NCBI GenBank assembly: GCA_040218795.1
Contig: JAVJQT010000010.1
Span: 1 to 64,000 of the forward strand
Direction of reading: 5' to 3'
Source of the DNA: CCMP332 sp040218795
GTDB taxonomy: Bacteria; Bacteroidota; Bacteroidia; Cytophagales; CCMP332
DNA length: 64,000 nt
Shown piece after piece: positions 19,601 through 26,551 of this stretch (its first letter is position 1; each line of letters starts with the position of its first letter). The position numbers were made by a program, and so were the translations under genes. Below the pieces are notes generated by a model. That model ran no database searches. It worked only from the letters and a program-made list of their open reading frames with translations, and was not told where the DNA came from.

Positions 19601-21181
19601 ACCACGTCTCAACCTGTACTCAAAGGATGGGTGGCCATTAAGGATGGAGGTATGTTGGTAAATTATCTCAATACCTATTATTCATTCAGTGACAGACTCG
19701 TATTTAACACGGATAATATTTCTGCCCGAGATCTGGTTTTGAAAGATAAAAATGGCAATCAGGCAATATTAAATGGCGGTATTTTTCACGATGGCTTTAC
19801 AAATTTTGTAATCGACCTCAGCGCATCTTTGAACAGGTTTGAAATATTAAATACATCGAGCGATGATAATAATCTCTATTATGGAAACGCCTTTGCTTCG
19901 GGTTCGGTAAACTTTTTGGGTTCATTTTCAGACATTCAGATCAGCGCGGATTTGCAAAGTGAAAGAGGAACCTATGTTTATATCCCAACGGATAATTATA
20001 CCGAATTGGAAAAACAGTCGCATATAACTTTCTTAAGCGAACTTGAAAAAGAAGATGACGGGAAAATAATAGATGAGTTTAACGTAGACCTCTCAGGTGT
20101 AAGCATGAATTTAAATTTAAATATTACTCCTGAAGCCAGAATGGAAATAATTCTCGATCGCCAAACCGGTGATATTATCAAAGGACAAGGCCAGGGAGAG
20201 CTCAGTTTGGAAATTGATACACGTGGAGAATTTAATATGTATGGCTTTTACGAAATAGAAAAAGGAAGCTATAATTTCACCCTCCTGAATATCGTCAATA
20301 AAGAATTTAATGTTAAAGAAGGTGGAAGAATATCGTGGTCCGGAGATCCCTATCAGGGCCAGTTGGATCTTACCGGAACTTATACACAATCGGTGCCTTT
20401 AAAACCTTTAATGGAGTCGGCTGATTCTATTTTTCTCAACAGTCCGCAGGCAACCCGAAGAAGCCCGGTCAGTGTAAACCTGCATCTAACAGGTCCCCTT
20501 TTAAATCCCGAATTTGAATTTGGAATTGATATAATTGATCCTCCCATTTACCAGGGCTATGATTTTAACAATGACCTTTTGGCTTTTCAGAATAAGATTC
20601 AAAACAACAGAGACTATTTGAATCGGCAGGTATTTAGCCTAATAGTCTTAAGACAATTTTCACAGGAAGAATCCAATTACCAGCAGCCTGCGGGAAGGAA
20701 TTTAAGTGAACTTTTAACCAATCAGCTGAGTAATTATGTTTCTTCTGTTAATGAAAACCTTGAAATCAATTTTGACTTGAGCGGATTGAGCCAGGAAGAT
20801 TTAAATGATTTACAGCTGCGTTTATCTTATACCTTTCTCGAAGGCAGACTCAGGGTAACAAGAGAAGGGGGCTTTACCAATTCCACCAATGAAACAGACG
20901 TATCTACAATTATTGGAGACTGGACCATTGAATACGCTTTGACACAGGATGGACAACTAAAAGCCAAAATGTTTAATCGCAATAATTCGAATGTCTATCA
21001 ACCGGGAGCAAGATCCACGAATACCACAGGATTAAGTGTGTTGTATACCAAATCATTTGATGATTTTGTGGAATTTCTAAAAAAAGAGGAGAAAGCACCA
21101 AAGAAGAAAAAAATACCACTACAAAAAATCGATCCTGCGAAAAAGGAGGAAACGGACACCCCTACAATTGAACAACAATGA
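16631..21181 (+). CDS. tamB: TamB-like translocation/assembly module protein
   Basis: A 1516-residue protein with a single N-terminal membrane anchor (about 16-35, SLVYLIFALILLVGIIGLIS) followed by a very long beta-rich periplasmic region. The C-terminal DUF490/TamB domain (about 1150-1480) contains FYEIEKGSYNFTLLNIV and GRISWSGDPYQGQLDLTGTY, typical of the family. TamB-like proteins are lipid-conducting or outer-membrane-assembly tubes spanning the envelope. The C-terminal tail is Lys-rich (KKEEKAPKKKK). No ATG precedes the anchor in this frame: a stop lies at 16610-16612, so TTG 16631 is the likely start. The gene is head-to-head with tsaD, and its stop overlaps the next start (ATGA). Confidence 0.92.
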   Translation: MKRGAAKLQRIFKGIFKSLVYLIFALILLVGIIGLISRSSFVQTYIVQKITSKISSDYNVDISVGKFYLSGFRTLNLRDALIRDHHQDTMIYVKSLSADVSLKNIFANNTLYLSDIELFSPYFYLHKTKEDSTFNINYFTAKLSPPKAPDTLKKDQFKVSLEKVHMNSGTFILEGDTVRPVDKRQFNPDYIRFNKINADLQYLIVHFDSVLSDIDSLNFVDERSQNSFDLLHTNFRMTSSNMLLYNTDISFNKSHIKDSLQFYFTKWPDWSDFNEKIEMKLSLDQSRIWTGDINYFVPIWNGKNENFLVKGKFQGFLNSFNFKDLSLVYGRNSYLNGDLSIEGLPEVDNSIISLKINSSHLNMDDLKGFFNEEARPYLKNLNYVDLNGNFDGFYYDFVADGEFKTGLGTVRSDMNLKVPETGPAKYSGKLSSRNFKLGKLIGREDLVKTINIKANVNGKGFNAKEADMQMEATLSKSVIYGYQYNEIKFNAHLKENLFDGSFNVKDSALNVVLNGLVNLDPEIEKIDIQGEIINADLDRINLSEKEGFVKGKVDLDFAGLTFDKTSGYGNLSDIEVFYDDKYLELDTMSIISQLTEGIRNIEINSDLFNANIKGNFKLKSVYNDFQMILKEYQLQIVNDDEDIKKYYSSKIKSDNKYSAEWYIDFNDINPIVSLFYPEFYISTNTKVEGRFSVGNTNIFNLLTSIDTLIYDNYQFYNNEFDLSSSKYADSSEILAFAYVFSEKQIIPNVIEGKDLMTELLWNDNKINFESAFRQFDDSNFVNFAGRAIFKIDSTVLSFTESDFKIFENNWDIEDQNRVVFKQSEIKIENLNFNSKYESISINGSISRNPEAVLEVDFKDFNLRNFNPLIGRNISGVLNSDLSFINIYNQFQTYGTIRANDCTIEGFLVGDIAGTSEWDNSLNAIVSKFTIDRLGKKILELEGRIVPAGDSTELNIVAKLNSTNLNIIEPFASDLISNINGVADGYLNLNGTTSQPVLKGWVAIKDGGMLVNYLNTYYSFSDRLVFNTDNISARDLVLKDKNGNQAILNGGIFHDGFTNFVIDLSASLNRFEILNTSSDDNNLYYGNAFASGSVNFLGSFSDIQISADLQSERGTYVYIPTDNYTELEKQSHITFLSELEKEDDGKIIDEFNVDLSGVSMNLNLNITPEARMEIILDRQTGDIIKGQGQGELSLEIDTRGEFNMYGFYEIEKGSYNFTLLNIVNKEFNVKEGGRISWSGDPYQGQLDLTGTYTQSVPLKPLMESADSIFLNSPQATRRSPVSVNLHLTGPLLNPEFEFGIDIIDPPIYQGYDFNNDLLAFQNKIQNNRDYLNRQVFSLIVLRQFSQEESNYQQPAGRNLSELLTNQLSNYVSSVNENLEINFDLSGLSQEDLNDLQLRLSYTFLEGRLRVTREGGFTNSTNETDVSTIIGDWTIEYALTQDGQLKAKMFNRNNSNVYQPGARSTNTTGLSVLYTKSFDDFVEFLKKEEKAPKKKKIPLQKIDPAKKEETDTPTIEQQ

Positions 21182-22056
21182 AAAGGCCCCTTCTTTTTAT
21201 TATTGCTTTTGGATTATTGCTAAGGGGCCATGCTCAGGACAGCACCGAATTTAATTCGAGAAAATTCAATACCTATCTGATAGGGACAGCCGCTGTATAT
21301 ACCGGAACATTAATTGGTTTACAGGCGCTTTGGTATTCGGATTCCGAACAAAGAAGTTTTCATTTTTTTAATGATAATGGACAATGGAAACAGGTTGATA
21401 AAATAGGACATGCTTATTCCTCCTACCAATTGGGAAGAATATCCTATGATTTACTAAAAAATGCAGGTGTCCCAAGAAAAAAAGCCATTTTTTGGGGAGG
21501 ATTAACCGGTTTTTTAATGCTCACACCAATAGAAATTCTCGATGGATTTGCAGAGGATTACGGCGCTTCTTACGGCGATCTGATTGCCAATGCTACAGGT
21601 TCTGGAATATTAATGACCCAATTGTACTTCTGGGATGAAATCCGAATTAAACCAAAATTTTCATTTCACAGAACTTCTTACTCCAAAGACAATCCACAAT
21701 TGCTGGGAAGCAATTTTTATGAGGAAATTTTTAAGGATTATAATGGGCAAAGTTATTGGCTATCTGTTGATATAAACGCCTTTATCAAATCTGAAAATAA
21801 GTTTGTCAAATGGGTTAACATAGCGCTAGGCTATGGAGCCGAGGATATGTTGCTCGCAAGAGATGGCCCCAATCGCATTTTGGGCTACCATCCCTACCGA
21901 CAATTTTATTTTGGTCTGGACCCTGATTTAAGTCATTTAAAAGGCCAAAATAAATGGCTCAATACAGTTATTTACATTTTGGATGGCATCAAATTACCGG
22001 GGCCAACTTTAGTTTTTCAAAGAGATAAAGTACTTTTCAGGCCACTATATTTTTAG
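21178..22056 (+). CDS. DUF2279 family exported protein
   Basis: A 292-residue protein with a signal peptide (MKRPLLFIIAFGLLLRGHAQ) and the DUF2279 core (about 65-160) with DKIGHAYSSYQLGR, TPIEILDGFAEDYGASYGDL and NATGSG. The core suggests a membrane-associated helical module; E. coli YfiM is a related lipoprotein. A C-terminal 100 residues with alternating hydrophobics may be outer-membrane associated. Function is unknown. Its ATG overlaps the tamB stop, so it is translationally coupled to an envelope-assembly gene. Confidence 0.8.
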   Translation: MKRPLLFIIAFGLLLRGHAQDSTEFNSRKFNTYLIGTAAVYTGTLIGLQALWYSDSEQRSFHFFNDNGQWKQVDKIGHAYSSYQLGRISYDLLKNAGVPRKKAIFWGGLTGFLMLTPIEILDGFAEDYGASYGDLIANATGSGILMTQLYFWDEIRIKPKFSFHRTSYSKDNPQLLGSNFYEEIFKDYNGQSYWLSVDINAFIKSENKFVKWVNIALGYGAEDMLLARDGPNRILGYHPYRQFYFGLDPDLSHLKGQNKWLNTVIYILDGIKLPGPTLVFQRDKVLFRPLYF

Positions 22057-22058
22057 CT

Positions 22059-23030
22059 ATGAATATTGGAGACAGGGTTCGCATGATACGCGACAGACAA
22101 GAAGGTGTAGTAACAAAGATTATCGATGATAAGCTCGTAGAAATTCGAATTGACGAAGGTTTTACCTATCCTGTATTGCGACAGGAGCTTGCCATTGTAA
22201 ACCGCGAAGAGGCAGTGTATTTTGAAACGGACAGAAAATACCAAAGCCCGGATACAAAAATCAAGGATAAAAAAGTTACTGAAACCAAAACAGTGGCAGC
22301 CACAGGGCTTTTTCTTGCATTTGAACTAATAGACAAAAATGAATTAAAACTCTACCTGATCAATAACACAGATTTTAATTGTCCTTTTAGTGTTTCAGAA
22401 AATATGGAAAGCAAAAGACGAGGCATTGAATCGGGGCATTTGTTCAGTAAATCCTATGCTGAAATTCAGATCTTAAAATTAGATGAAATTGAAAAATGGC
22501 CTGAATTCGAATTTGCAATTTTGTTTAGCAGAAAAGGGGAGCATAATATCATTCCGCCATTCTTAAAGACGTATAAGTTCAGGTCAAAACGCTTTTTCCG
22601 GGAAGCGGTAGACATACCACTTTTAAAAACCAAGGGCTATTTTTTCCAAATAGATCAGGACAATTCTGATATTGATGCAGATATGCTCAAAGAGCATTTG
22701 GCCGAAAACATTGGCAAAAACGATGTTTCCGGTGAAGAAATTCAAAGACCTGATGCAGAAATTGACCTTCATTTTGAAGCTTTGTGGCCCAATGCTCCGA
22801 GTATGGAAAATTCCGAAATATTGAAATTTCAGTTGGATCATTTTGAAAAAATGCTTGACAATGCCATTTATTCAGGAATGAATGAAATCACATTTATCCA
22901 TGGAGTAGGCAATGGAAAACTTAGAATGGAAATGCATCGCATTTTAAGCAAACACAATAACATTAAGTCATTTAAAGACGCTCAAAAAGAGAAATTCGGA
23001 TATGGTGCCACATTGGTCCGGATAAAATAA
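22059..23030 (+). CDS. DUF2027 / Smr-domain protein
   Basis: A 323-residue Bacteroidota-type protein. An N-terminal small barrel (1-60, MNIGDRVRMIRDRQEGVV) is followed by the DUF2027 beta domain (about 75-215). The C-terminal Smr domain (about 235-323) carries the motifs IDLHFEAL and FIHGVGNGKLRMEMHRIL. Smr domains bind or nick nucleic acids and occur in MutS2 and ribosome-rescue nucleases; the Bacteroidota members are uncharacterised to my knowledge. It starts 2 bases after the DUF2279 gene and ends just before the rnpB promoter. Confidence 0.88.
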   Translation: MNIGDRVRMIRDRQEGVVTKIIDDKLVEIRIDEGFTYPVLRQELAIVNREEAVYFETDRKYQSPDTKIKDKKVTETKTVAATGLFLAFELIDKNELKLYLINNTDFNCPFSVSENMESKRRGIESGHLFSKSYAEIQILKLDEIEKWPEFEFAILFSRKGEHNIIPPFLKTYKFRSKRFFREAVDIPLLKTKGYFFQIDQDNSDIDADMLKEHLAENIGKNDVSGEEIQRPDAEIDLHFEALWPNAPSMENSEILKFQLDHFEKMLDNAIYSGMNEITFIHGVGNGKLRMEMHRILSKHNNIKSFKDAQKEKFGYGATLVRIK

Positions 23031-23045
23031 ATAGTCCTATTTTTG
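23013..23045 (+). promoter_or_regulatory. rnpB promoter
   Basis: TTG at 23013-23015, 22 bases, then TATTTTTG at 23038-23045, matching the Bacteroidota -33/-7 arrangement. Position 23052, seven bases downstream, is exactly where the P1 helix of RNase P RNA starts, so the predicted transcription start agrees with the RNA 5' end. The upstream half overlaps the end of the Smr gene. Confidence 0.75.
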
Positions 23046-23051
23046 TGTCTT

Positions 23052-23517
23052 GAAATACCGTCTGTCTTATCGCCGGGAAGTTTGCGCTTGCGTATGCTTT
23101 CAGGAGGAAAGTCCGGACAACAAAGGGCACCACACTTCCTAACAGGAAGGTACTGATCCCCTTATAAAACGGGTAAGTAACAGAAAGTGCAACAGAAAAC
23201 AAACAGCCCTAAAGCTGAGCCTTTGGCGCGCTTTTCGGCTACGGTGAAAAGGTGGGCCTGCCTCCGCAAGGTGGCGGGATAATTTGCTTCGGCAGACAAA
23301 GTAAGAGCCCACCGCGCCAATGGTGACATTGGTGGCATGGTAAACCTTGTGGGTTGCAAGATCAAGTATATTGCGCATGAGTTGCCCGCTCAAAATGTGC
23401 AATGGGTGGATCGCTGGATCCTGATGGTGACATCAGGGCTAGATAAATGATAAGACCCCAAAGCAGAGCCTCTGGCAATCTTTGGGTGACAGAATCCGGC
23501 TTACAGGGCGGTATTTC
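23052..23517 (+). ncRNA. rnpB: RNase P RNA (bacterial class A)
   Basis: The universally conserved 5' core GAGGAAAGTCCGGAC is at 23104-23118 and the 3' core AGAATCCGGCTTACAG at 23491-23506. The ends pair as helix P1 (GAAATACCG at 23052-23060 with CGGTATTTC at 23509-23517). The J11/12-like segment GGTAAACC and GCAAGATCAAG are near 23338-23365. About 466 nucleotides is long for the class and includes an extended region at about 23210-23290. It is the catalytic subunit that trims tRNA 5' leaders. No terminator hairpin follows before the next gene, 20 bases on. Confidence 0.95.
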
Positions 23518-23537
23518 ATATTTATATAAAAAGATAT

Positions 23538-24689
23538 ATGCCAAAAATTCTCATTATCGATGACGAAGCTTCCATTCGGGAAGCCATGAAAGAAATACTT
23601 GAAACAGAAAAATACGAAGTGGATGAAGCAGCCTCTGGAGAAGAAGGGCTTAAAAAGCTGATCACCGAAAATTTCGATATCGTTCTCTGTGATATTAAAA
23701 TGCCAAAAATGGATGGGCTGGAAGTACTTTCAAAAGCAAAGGAAACAGAGGTAAAAGCCCAGTTTATAATGGTTTCGGCACATGGTACGATTGAAACAGC
23801 CGTTGAAGCCACCAAAAAAGGGGCTTTCGATTTCATTGTTAAGCCGCCCGACCTGAATCGACTGCTGATATCAATAAAAAATGCCCTGGAGAAAGGCCAG
23901 CTTGTTGAAGAAACCAAAACCCTTCGAAAAAAAGTAATTAAAAATCATCAGATTATTGGGGAATCATCGGCGATAGTAGAAGTAAAAGAAATGATCGCCA
24001 AGGTAGCACCCACGGATGCCAGAGTGCTAATTACCGGGGCCAATGGTTCAGGTAAGGAGCTGGTGGCAAGGGAATTGCACGATGCCAGCTCTCGTGCCAA
24101 AAGTCCTTTCGTAGAAGTCAATTGCGCAGCGATTCCATCGGAGTTGATTGAGAGCGAGTTGTTCGGGCACGAGAAAGGCTCATTCACCTCTGCGGTGAAG
24201 CAGCGAATCGGTAAATTTGAACAAGCCGAAGGCGGCACTTTATTTCTCGATGAGATTGGTGATATGAGCCTAAGCGCACAGGCCAAGGTGTTGAGGGCGC
24301 TTCAGGAAAATAAAATCACCAGAGTTGGTGGGGATAAAGACATCAATACCAATGTGCGCGTGCTGGCAGCGACCAATAAGAATCTTCAGGAAGAAATTGA
24401 AAATAAAAACTTCCGCGAAGACCTCTATCACAGACTGAGTGTGATTTTAATTAAGGTTCCGCCTTTAAACAACAGAAAGGAAGACATTCCACTTTTGGTT
24501 GATAAATTTTTAAAAGACATCGCCGAAGACTACGGAACAAAAGCAAAGGACATCGATAAAAAAGCCCTCGCCGCTTTATCCAATCACGACTGGACCGGAA
24601 ATATTCGGGAACTGCGAAATGTGGTGGAAAGACTGGTTATTATGGGAGATGATGTGATTTCGGAGGCTGATGTGAAAAAATACCTTTGA
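23538..24689 (+). CDS. NtrC-type response regulator lacking a DNA-binding domain
   Basis: A 383-residue protein. The receiver domain (1-120) has phospho-acceptor Asp52 in LCDIKMP. The AAA+ sigma54-interaction domain (about 140-383) has Walker A GANGSGKE at 167-174, Walker B GGTLFLDEIGD and the arginine-finger region NFREDLYHRLSV. Two departures from the family are visible. The sigma54-contact loop reads GSFTSA (214-219) instead of GAFTGA. The protein stops directly after the AAA+ lid, with no Fis-type helix-turn-helix. It may act from solution or may have another AAA+ role. It starts 20 bases after rnpB with no terminator between. No histidine kinase is adjacent. Confidence 0.9.
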   Translation: MPKILIIDDEASIREAMKEILETEKYEVDEAASGEEGLKKLITENFDIVLCDIKMPKMDGLEVLSKAKETEVKAQFIMVSAHGTIETAVEATKKGAFDFIVKPPDLNRLLISIKNALEKGQLVEETKTLRKKVIKNHQIIGESSAIVEVKEMIAKVAPTDARVLITGANGSGKELVARELHDASSRAKSPFVEVNCAAIPSELIESELFGHEKGSFTSAVKQRIGKFEQAEGGTLFLDEIGDMSLSAQAKVLRALQENKITRVGGDKDINTNVRVLAATNKNLQEEIENKNFREDLYHRLSVILIKVPPLNNRKEDIPLLVDKFLKDIAEDYGTKAKDIDKKALAALSNHDWTGNIRELRNVVERLVIMGDDVISEADVKKYL

Positions 24690-24718
24690 GTAATTAAAAA
24701 TTAGCAATTAGAAATTAG

Positions 24719-24774
24719 TAATTGAACATTCGTAATTGAACATTCGTAATTGAACATTCGTAATTGAAAATTCG
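24719..24774. repeat. Short AT-rich tandem repeat, 14-bp unit
   Basis: Three identical units TAATTGAACATTCG (24719-24732, 24733-24746, 24747-24760) and a fourth with one change (24761-24774). They sit in a larger degenerate AATTAGAAATTAG-like tract at about 24690-24790, between convergent genes. Confidence 0.85.
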
Positions 24775-24789
24775 CAATTGAAAATTGAA

Positions 24790-25782
24790 TTAAGCACTCA
24801 TAAGGTTACAACCCCGAATTTCCGAATTGTCCTTTCTTCCCAAAACTTCAAATGTCCCATCATCATAAACTCTTCCCAGATCTTCTGTGGCAATAAAGGA
24901 GCAAGTTTCAATGTTTCCAAGGTCAATAATATTTAGCGATCCAATTCTTCCATTTCTCTCGGAACTCATTGGATCATTTAATTCCATCGCCTGTATCCTC
25001 ATGGTATTAGGCATTCGGTATTTCGTATTTCCAAAGGAATAAGCCTGCGACATCATTTCTGTCATCCCATATTCGCTAAAAATCTCTTCGGCTCCTGTCT
25101 TTTCGCGTATTATCTGATGCAGTTCTTCCCGGGTAATTTCTTTCTTTCTGCCCTTCATGCCACCGGTTTCAAACACCATAATATCACTTAAATCCAGCTT
25201 GTATTTTTCAGCCAGATCCAGGAGTGCAAAACTCACGCCCCATAAAATGATTTTTCCTTTTTTTTTCCTTGCCTCATTAATGTCTTCAATCAATTTCGCA
25301 AAATCCCGATTATAAAAACCGCCGCTATCGGAACCCGATATATTGATAAAATGATCAATCATGTGAACCAGCGACGATTCGTTATTTTCGAGATAAGAAG
25401 GCAAAAGTGCGAAAATCGAGTACTGCTTTAAGTCTCCAAATTGCATTTCAAAAATCTCTTTTGATAAGCTTTCGTAAAATTGGGTTTCACTTAAATATTT
25501 GGTACTTCTCACTTGTCCTGTAGTACCCGAACTGATAAATTTCTTTTTCAGATTAAGTCCCTTCAATACTATTTTTTGGGTTTTGAAAAATGAAATGGGC
25601 AAACAAGGAATGTCTTCCCAATTGCTAATTCGATCGGGGTTTGAGTTCAGATTTGAAACGAATTCCCTGTAAACGGGGTTTAGTTCGTACTGGAGCTCAA
25701 ATATTTTAATGGCCAGTTCGTTAAATTCACGATCTGACATTTTTAACACGGAATCCTTTAATTCTTGAATTTTTGCCTTCAT
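24790..25782 (-). CDS. LuxE-family acyl-protein synthetase-like enzyme
   Basis: A 330-residue member of the ANL (adenylating) superfamily close to LuxE/acyl-protein synthetase. The phosphate-binding segment FISSGTTGQVRSTKYLS is at about 83-99, and FETGGMKGRKKEITREEL and SEYGMTEMMSQAYS are the conserved motifs of the family. The C-terminal region includes TEDLGRVYDDGTFEVLGRKDN. In luminous bacteria LuxE activates fatty acids; here no luxC reductase or luciferase gene is near, so it probably adenylates another carboxylate. It is divergent from the lipoprotein gene, with 14 bases between starts. Confidence 0.85.
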   Translation of the reverse strand: MKAKIQELKDSVLKMSDREFNELAIKIFELQYELNPVYREFVSNLNSNPDRISNWEDIPCLPISFFKTQKIVLKGLNLKKKFISSGTTGQVRSTKYLSETQFYESLSKEIFEMQFGDLKQYSIFALLPSYLENNESSLVHMIDHFINISGSDSGGFYNRDFAKLIEDINEARKKKGKIILWGVSFALLDLAEKYKLDLSDIMVFETGGMKGRKKEITREELHQIIREKTGAEEIFSEYGMTEMMSQAYSFGNTKYRMPNTMRIQAMELNDPMSSERNGRIGSLNIIDLGNIETCSFIATEDLGRVYDDGTFEVLGRKDNSEIRGCNLMSA

Positions 25783-25796
25783 TTGCTATATCAAAT

Positions 25797-26456
25797 ATGC
25801 AATTCTTTAATTCAAAAATATCGAATGGAAGCTTTATCTGGATAATTACTATCCTGATTTTCCTGAATGCCTGTCGAACCCCACCGGAATACAGTAATGT
25901 TCCGTATATCATTTTTCAGGACATTGAAAGAATCGAAGGTTCACGATTTGCAATCACTTTTTATTTTGAAGACGGAAATGCAGATTTGGGTCTGAATGCT
26001 AATGGTGAAGATGCTTCTCCCCCATTTAATGCGAGTTTTTATATCACTGCCCCTATTAATGATCCCTGCAATTACAAAGACACATTAACCGTTCCGGAAC
26101 TTAATTCCGAACAAGCATTGACTGATTCAATCGTAAAAACCTATGACAATCCTACAGGAAGAAATGTTGACTTGTCATTGCTCGTAAAAAATGGCGAGGA
26201 ATATATCAATCGCTTTTACGGCATTTCAGAAAACTGCAATATCAATGATACCATTTACCACCCCTCTATTCGTTTTCCAAGGATTTCCGAAACAATCATT
26301 GATGAACCGGTCGATGGAACGGTGAGATTTGAAATAGATTTAAGCTTTACGCCTGTACTAAGTACAGATACCATTGTACTCGAATTTTTTATTTACGACA
26401 GGGCCTTAAACAAAAGCAATACTGTAAGGACAGATCCTGTTGTTAAATCTCCCTAA
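25797..26456 (+). CDS. Putative lipoprotein, unknown function
   Basis: A 219-residue protein with a lipoprotein signal: hydrophobic FIWIITILIFL then the lipobox LNAC with Cys26. The mature part is beta-rich and acidic, with no family I recognise. The frame is open from TTG 25773, but the ATG at 25797 gives the better signal peptide length. It is head-to-head with the LuxE-like gene and separated by a repeat-bearing gap from the E1 dehydrogenase. Confidence 0.75.
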   Translation: MQFFNSKISNGSFIWIITILIFLNACRTPPEYSNVPYIIFQDIERIEGSRFAITFYFEDGNADLGLNANGEDASPPFNASFYITAPINDPCNYKDTLTVPELNSEQALTDSIVKTYDNPTGRNVDLSLLVKNGEEYINRFYGISENCNINDTIYHPSIRFPRISETIIDEPVDGTVRFEIDLSFTPVLSTDTIVLEFFIYDRALNKSNTVRTDPVVKSP

Positions 26457-26459
26457 AGA

Positions 26460-26525
26460 ACAGGGCATGAGAGGCGAGGTTTGAGAAGCGAGATTCGAGA
26501 AGCGAGAAATGAGATGTTGAATTGT
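26460..26525. repeat. Degenerate GAG-rich repeat (GARAAGCGAGA-like)
   Basis: Consecutive drifting copies of GAGGCGAGGTTTGAGAAGCGAGATT-like units between convergent genes. The same word family recurs at 53836-53911. Confidence 0.6.
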
Positions 26526-26551
26526 CAACGACCCTGGGTTTTCAATATTCT

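Noticed and set aside
22972..23544. Several 60-87 codon minus-strand ORFs
   Set aside because: They lie entirely across the RNase P RNA gene; GC-rich structured RNA produces open frames by chance.
24790..25782. Bioluminescence (lux) operon
   Set aside because: The LuxE-like gene has no luxC, luxD or luciferase neighbours and the family has broader roles.
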